Of a DNA stretch of 6,807 nucleotides, positions 5,322 through 6,807 are shown in pieces. Origin of the DNA: Solirubrobacterales bacterium (GTDB taxonomy: Bacteria; Actinomycetota; Thermoleophilia; Solirubrobacterales; Solirubrobacteraceae); contig PMKB01000169.1 in the NCBI GenBank assembly GCA_003157595.1, positions 542 to 7,348 of the forward strand, given 5' to 3'. The notes beneath the pieces were generated by a model that searched no databases, had not been told where the DNA came from, and saw nothing but the letters and a program-made list of their open reading frames with translations. A program made the position numbers and the translations under genes. Position 1 is the stretch's first letter. Every line of letters starts with the position of its first letter.

Positions 5322-6807
5322 GCGCCCTGCTGCGGCGATGGGATCTCCGTTACGGCGCGGCGCTGGCGGGGGTGCTCGCCGTCGCGCTGGCGTTGCGGCT
5401 ATGGGGCGTGGGCAGCGGCCTGCCGTGGGTCTACAACGTCGACGAGGCACAGCACTTCGTGCCGCTCGCGGTCGGCATGCTCGGCGGCAACCTCGATCCG
5501 GGCGGCTACTTCGGCAATCCGCCGGCCTTCACCTATGTGCTCGCCGGGCTCTACAAGCTGGCGTTGGGGGCGCGCACCGGGCGGCTCTACTACTCCGATC
5601 ACTCGACCGAGGTCTGGCTGATCGCGCGCATCGCGTCGGGCGTACTCGGGACGCTCGCCGTCTGGCTGCTCTACCTCGCCGGAGCACGCCTGTTCGACCG
5701 CCGCGCCGGGCTGCTCGCCGCTGCGGTGATGGCAGTCGCGTTCCTGCCGGTGTTCTACGGCAAGCTCGCGCTGAACGACTCGCCGACACTCGCCCCCGTC
5801 TGCCTGTCGCTTTGGGGCTGTGCCGGAATCGCGCGCTATGGGCGCAAGCGGGACTTCGCCGTCGCCGGGCTCGGGTTGGGGCTGGCGGCCGCGACCAAGT
5901 ACACCGGCGGGATCGTCCTTGGGCCGCTGATCGCGGCCGGCGCCTCCCGCGTCTGCGCCCCGAGCGGGCGCTGGCGATCCGCGCTCTGGCTCGCGATCGC
6001 CGGCGTGATCGCGCTCGCCGCCTTCGTCGCCGCCAGGAGCGCCCAGGAGCGCGACGAGGAGGGCTCCTTCGCCCTGGCCGACCCGCTGGCGCAGAAGCAG
6101 GGCTCTTCCCCGCTCCTGGTCCTGCGCGCCGAGGCGCTGCTCGTCAGCCGCTCGGTGTCCACGCGCATCGCCCGGGGCCGGGCGCACCGCGATCTCGAGG
6201 ACGCGCTCAAGCTCGATCCCGGCGAGGCCTCGGCGCTGCAGCGCCTGTCGGTGCACGCCCGCGGCGAGAACCGCTTCGACGAGGCAACCGACCTCCTGGA
6301 GAAGGCCCGCGCGGCGGCCGCGCCGCAGTCCTGGCGGGTGCTCCTGACCGAGATGAAGCTCGCCCAGGCCCGCGGCGCCGACGCGGCCGCCGACGGCGCC
6401 GCCCAGCGCGCCCTCGCCGTCGAGCCCGGCCTGTGCGACGCGCTGGAGCTGCGCTACGACCAGGCGCGCCGCCTCGACGCGGTGGCGCTCACCGACGCCC
6501 TCGTCAAGGAGCTCGGCCGCTGCCCGGGCCACGACGCCCGCTTCGCCGACCACCTGCGGCTGCGCGGGGACCTCGCCGGGGCGCTCGCCCGCGTCCAGAA
6601 GATGGTCGAGGTCACCCCGCTCGAGCCGAGCGGCCTGCAGAGCGCCGCCCAGCTCGCCGCCGACCTGGGCCGGCCACAGGAGGCCGCGGCGATGCTCGAG
6701 CGGCTCGAGAAGTCCTGGCCGCGCAACGCCCTGTTCCACAAGAAGCGCGCCGAGGCGCTGGAGCGCGCGGGCGACGCCAAGGCCGCCCGCGCCGAGCGGG
6801 AGGCCGC
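5318..6807 (+). CDS. Open frame: N-terminal half of a second GT-C (family 39-like) glycosyltransferase joined in frame to a TPR region; incomplete at the 3' edge
   Basis: From a TTG at 5318, overlapping the previous stop as TTGA, 496 codons are open to the window edge. Residues 1-239 are family 39-like: a first membrane helix (13-29), then the loop YNVDEAQHF (39-47) with the Asp42-Glu43 acidic pair, GGYFGNPP (62-69), ALNDSP (151-156), and AATKYTGG (191-198) in a membrane-rich context, with further helices near 102-122, 129-146, 157-172, 180-207 and 221-238. This matches the start of lipid-phosphate-sugar-dependent GT-C transferases, normally around 480-600 residues. At residue 240, where relatives usually continue with an NPY-type motif and more helices, the sequence becomes charged and soluble and stays TPR-like to residue 496. 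The enzyme therefore lacks its second half. As it stands the product is unlikely to be a working transferase. The GT-C assignment is good; the reality of the joined protein is doubtful. Confidence 0.6.
   Translation, partial: MSALLRRWDLRYGAALAGVLAVALALRLWGVGSGLPWVYNVDEAQHFVPLAVGMLGGNLDPGGYFGNPPAFTYVLAGLYKLALGARTGRLYYSDHSTEVWLIARIASGVLGTLAVWLLYLAGARLFDRRAGLLAAAVMAVAFLPVFYGKLALNDSPTLAPVCLSLWGCAGIARYGRKRDFAVAGLGLGLAAATKYTGGIVLGPLIAAGASRVCAPSGRWRSALWLAIAGVIALAAFVAARSAQERDEEGSFALADPLAQKQGSSPLLVLRAEALLVSRSVSTRIARGRAHRDLEDALKLDPGEASALQRLSVHARGENRFDEATDLLEKARAAAAPQSWRVLLTEMKLAQARGADAAADGAAQRALAVEPGLCDALELRYDQARRLDAVALTDALVKELGRCPGHDARFADHLRLRGDLAGALARVQKMVEVTPLEPSGLQSAAQLAADLGRPQEAAAMLERLEKSWPRNALFHKKRAEALERAGDAKAARAEREA
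6035..6807 (+). other. Tetratricopeptide-repeat (TPR) solenoid region of unknown parent protein, probably foreign to the GT-C gene
   Basis: Counting from the TTG at 5318, residues 240-496 form helical repeats of about 34 residues: near 270-303, 304-337, 338-371, 373-405, 406-438, 439-470 and 471 to the edge. TPR hallmarks recur: paired helices, small residues at the A/G positions, a Pro closing each unit (KLDPGE, AVEPGL, VTPLEP, SWPRN), and the ending AEALERAGDAKAA. Such domains mediate protein-protein contacts. No signal peptide, membrane segment or catalytic motif is visible. Codon style differs from the DNA before it: Ala favours GCC about two to one over GCG, whereas the two are about equal in 5318-6034; Ile nearly vanishes; GATC falls from nine copies in 717 bases to two in 773. 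The style recalls large TPR proteins of G+C-rich deltaproteobacteria/myxobacteria, which is a guess. The parent protein extends beyond 6807 and its own start is not visible. Confidence 0.6.

Noticed and set aside
5399..6739. 446-codon minus-strand open frame opposite the GT-C/TPR frame
   Set aside because: The translation is low-complexity Glu/Gly/Ala/Arg-rich without recognisable motifs, while the plus-strand frame shows family 39 and TPR patterns. It is a mirror of codon bias.

Overview
The window is high-GC DNA (about two thirds or more G+C by eye) with dense, overlapping genes and mostly GTG or TTG starts. Gene content and codon style (GCG, ATC, CTG and CGC codons, very frequent GATCG) suggest a high-GC actinobacterium. 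A Thermoleophilia/Solirubrobacterales-type soil organism is my best guess, but it is an inference and cannot be confirmed without a search.

Layout. (1) 1-564, plus strand: the 3' part of rpe, ribulose-phosphate 3-epimerase; its first roughly 35 codons lie outside the window. (2) 522-3581, minus strand: a tightly coupled three-gene run read right to left. It encodes a membrane-anchored family 2 glycosyltransferase of the polyprenyl-phosphate-sugar synthase type (3581-2514), a class I SAM-dependent methyltransferase (2517-1894) and a Wzx/MATE-like polysaccharide flippase (1907-522). Neighbouring genes overlap by 4 and 14 bases, and the flippase ends 43 bases inside rpe, tail to tail. (3) 3582-3806: a 225-base divergent intergenic region with a possible promoter for the minus-strand run and a perfect 14-base palindrome close to the plus-strand start. 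(4) 3807-5321, plus strand: a complete GT-C type membrane glycosyltransferase. (5) 5318-6807, plus strand: an open frame running off the window. Its first 239 codons encode the N-terminal part of a second GT-C (family 39-like) enzyme. After about 6034 it changes without a frame break into a soluble tetratricopeptide-repeat protein.

How the genes could work together (inference): the family 2 enzyme would load a sugar on a polyprenyl phosphate at the cytoplasmic face, the methyltransferase could modify a sugar or lipid intermediate, the flippase would move a lipid-linked glycan outward, and the two GT-C enzymes would use lipid-phosphate sugars outside the membrane. This is a coherent cell-surface glycan module, with no direct evidence for its product.

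The most notable oddity is the switch near 6034. A half-length GT-C enzyme joined to a TPR solenoid of different codon style looks more like an assembly chimera or a recombination break than a natural fusion. I see no tRNA, rRNA, CRISPR array, insertion sequence or convincing intrinsic terminator. No stretch over 300 bases lacks a gene.
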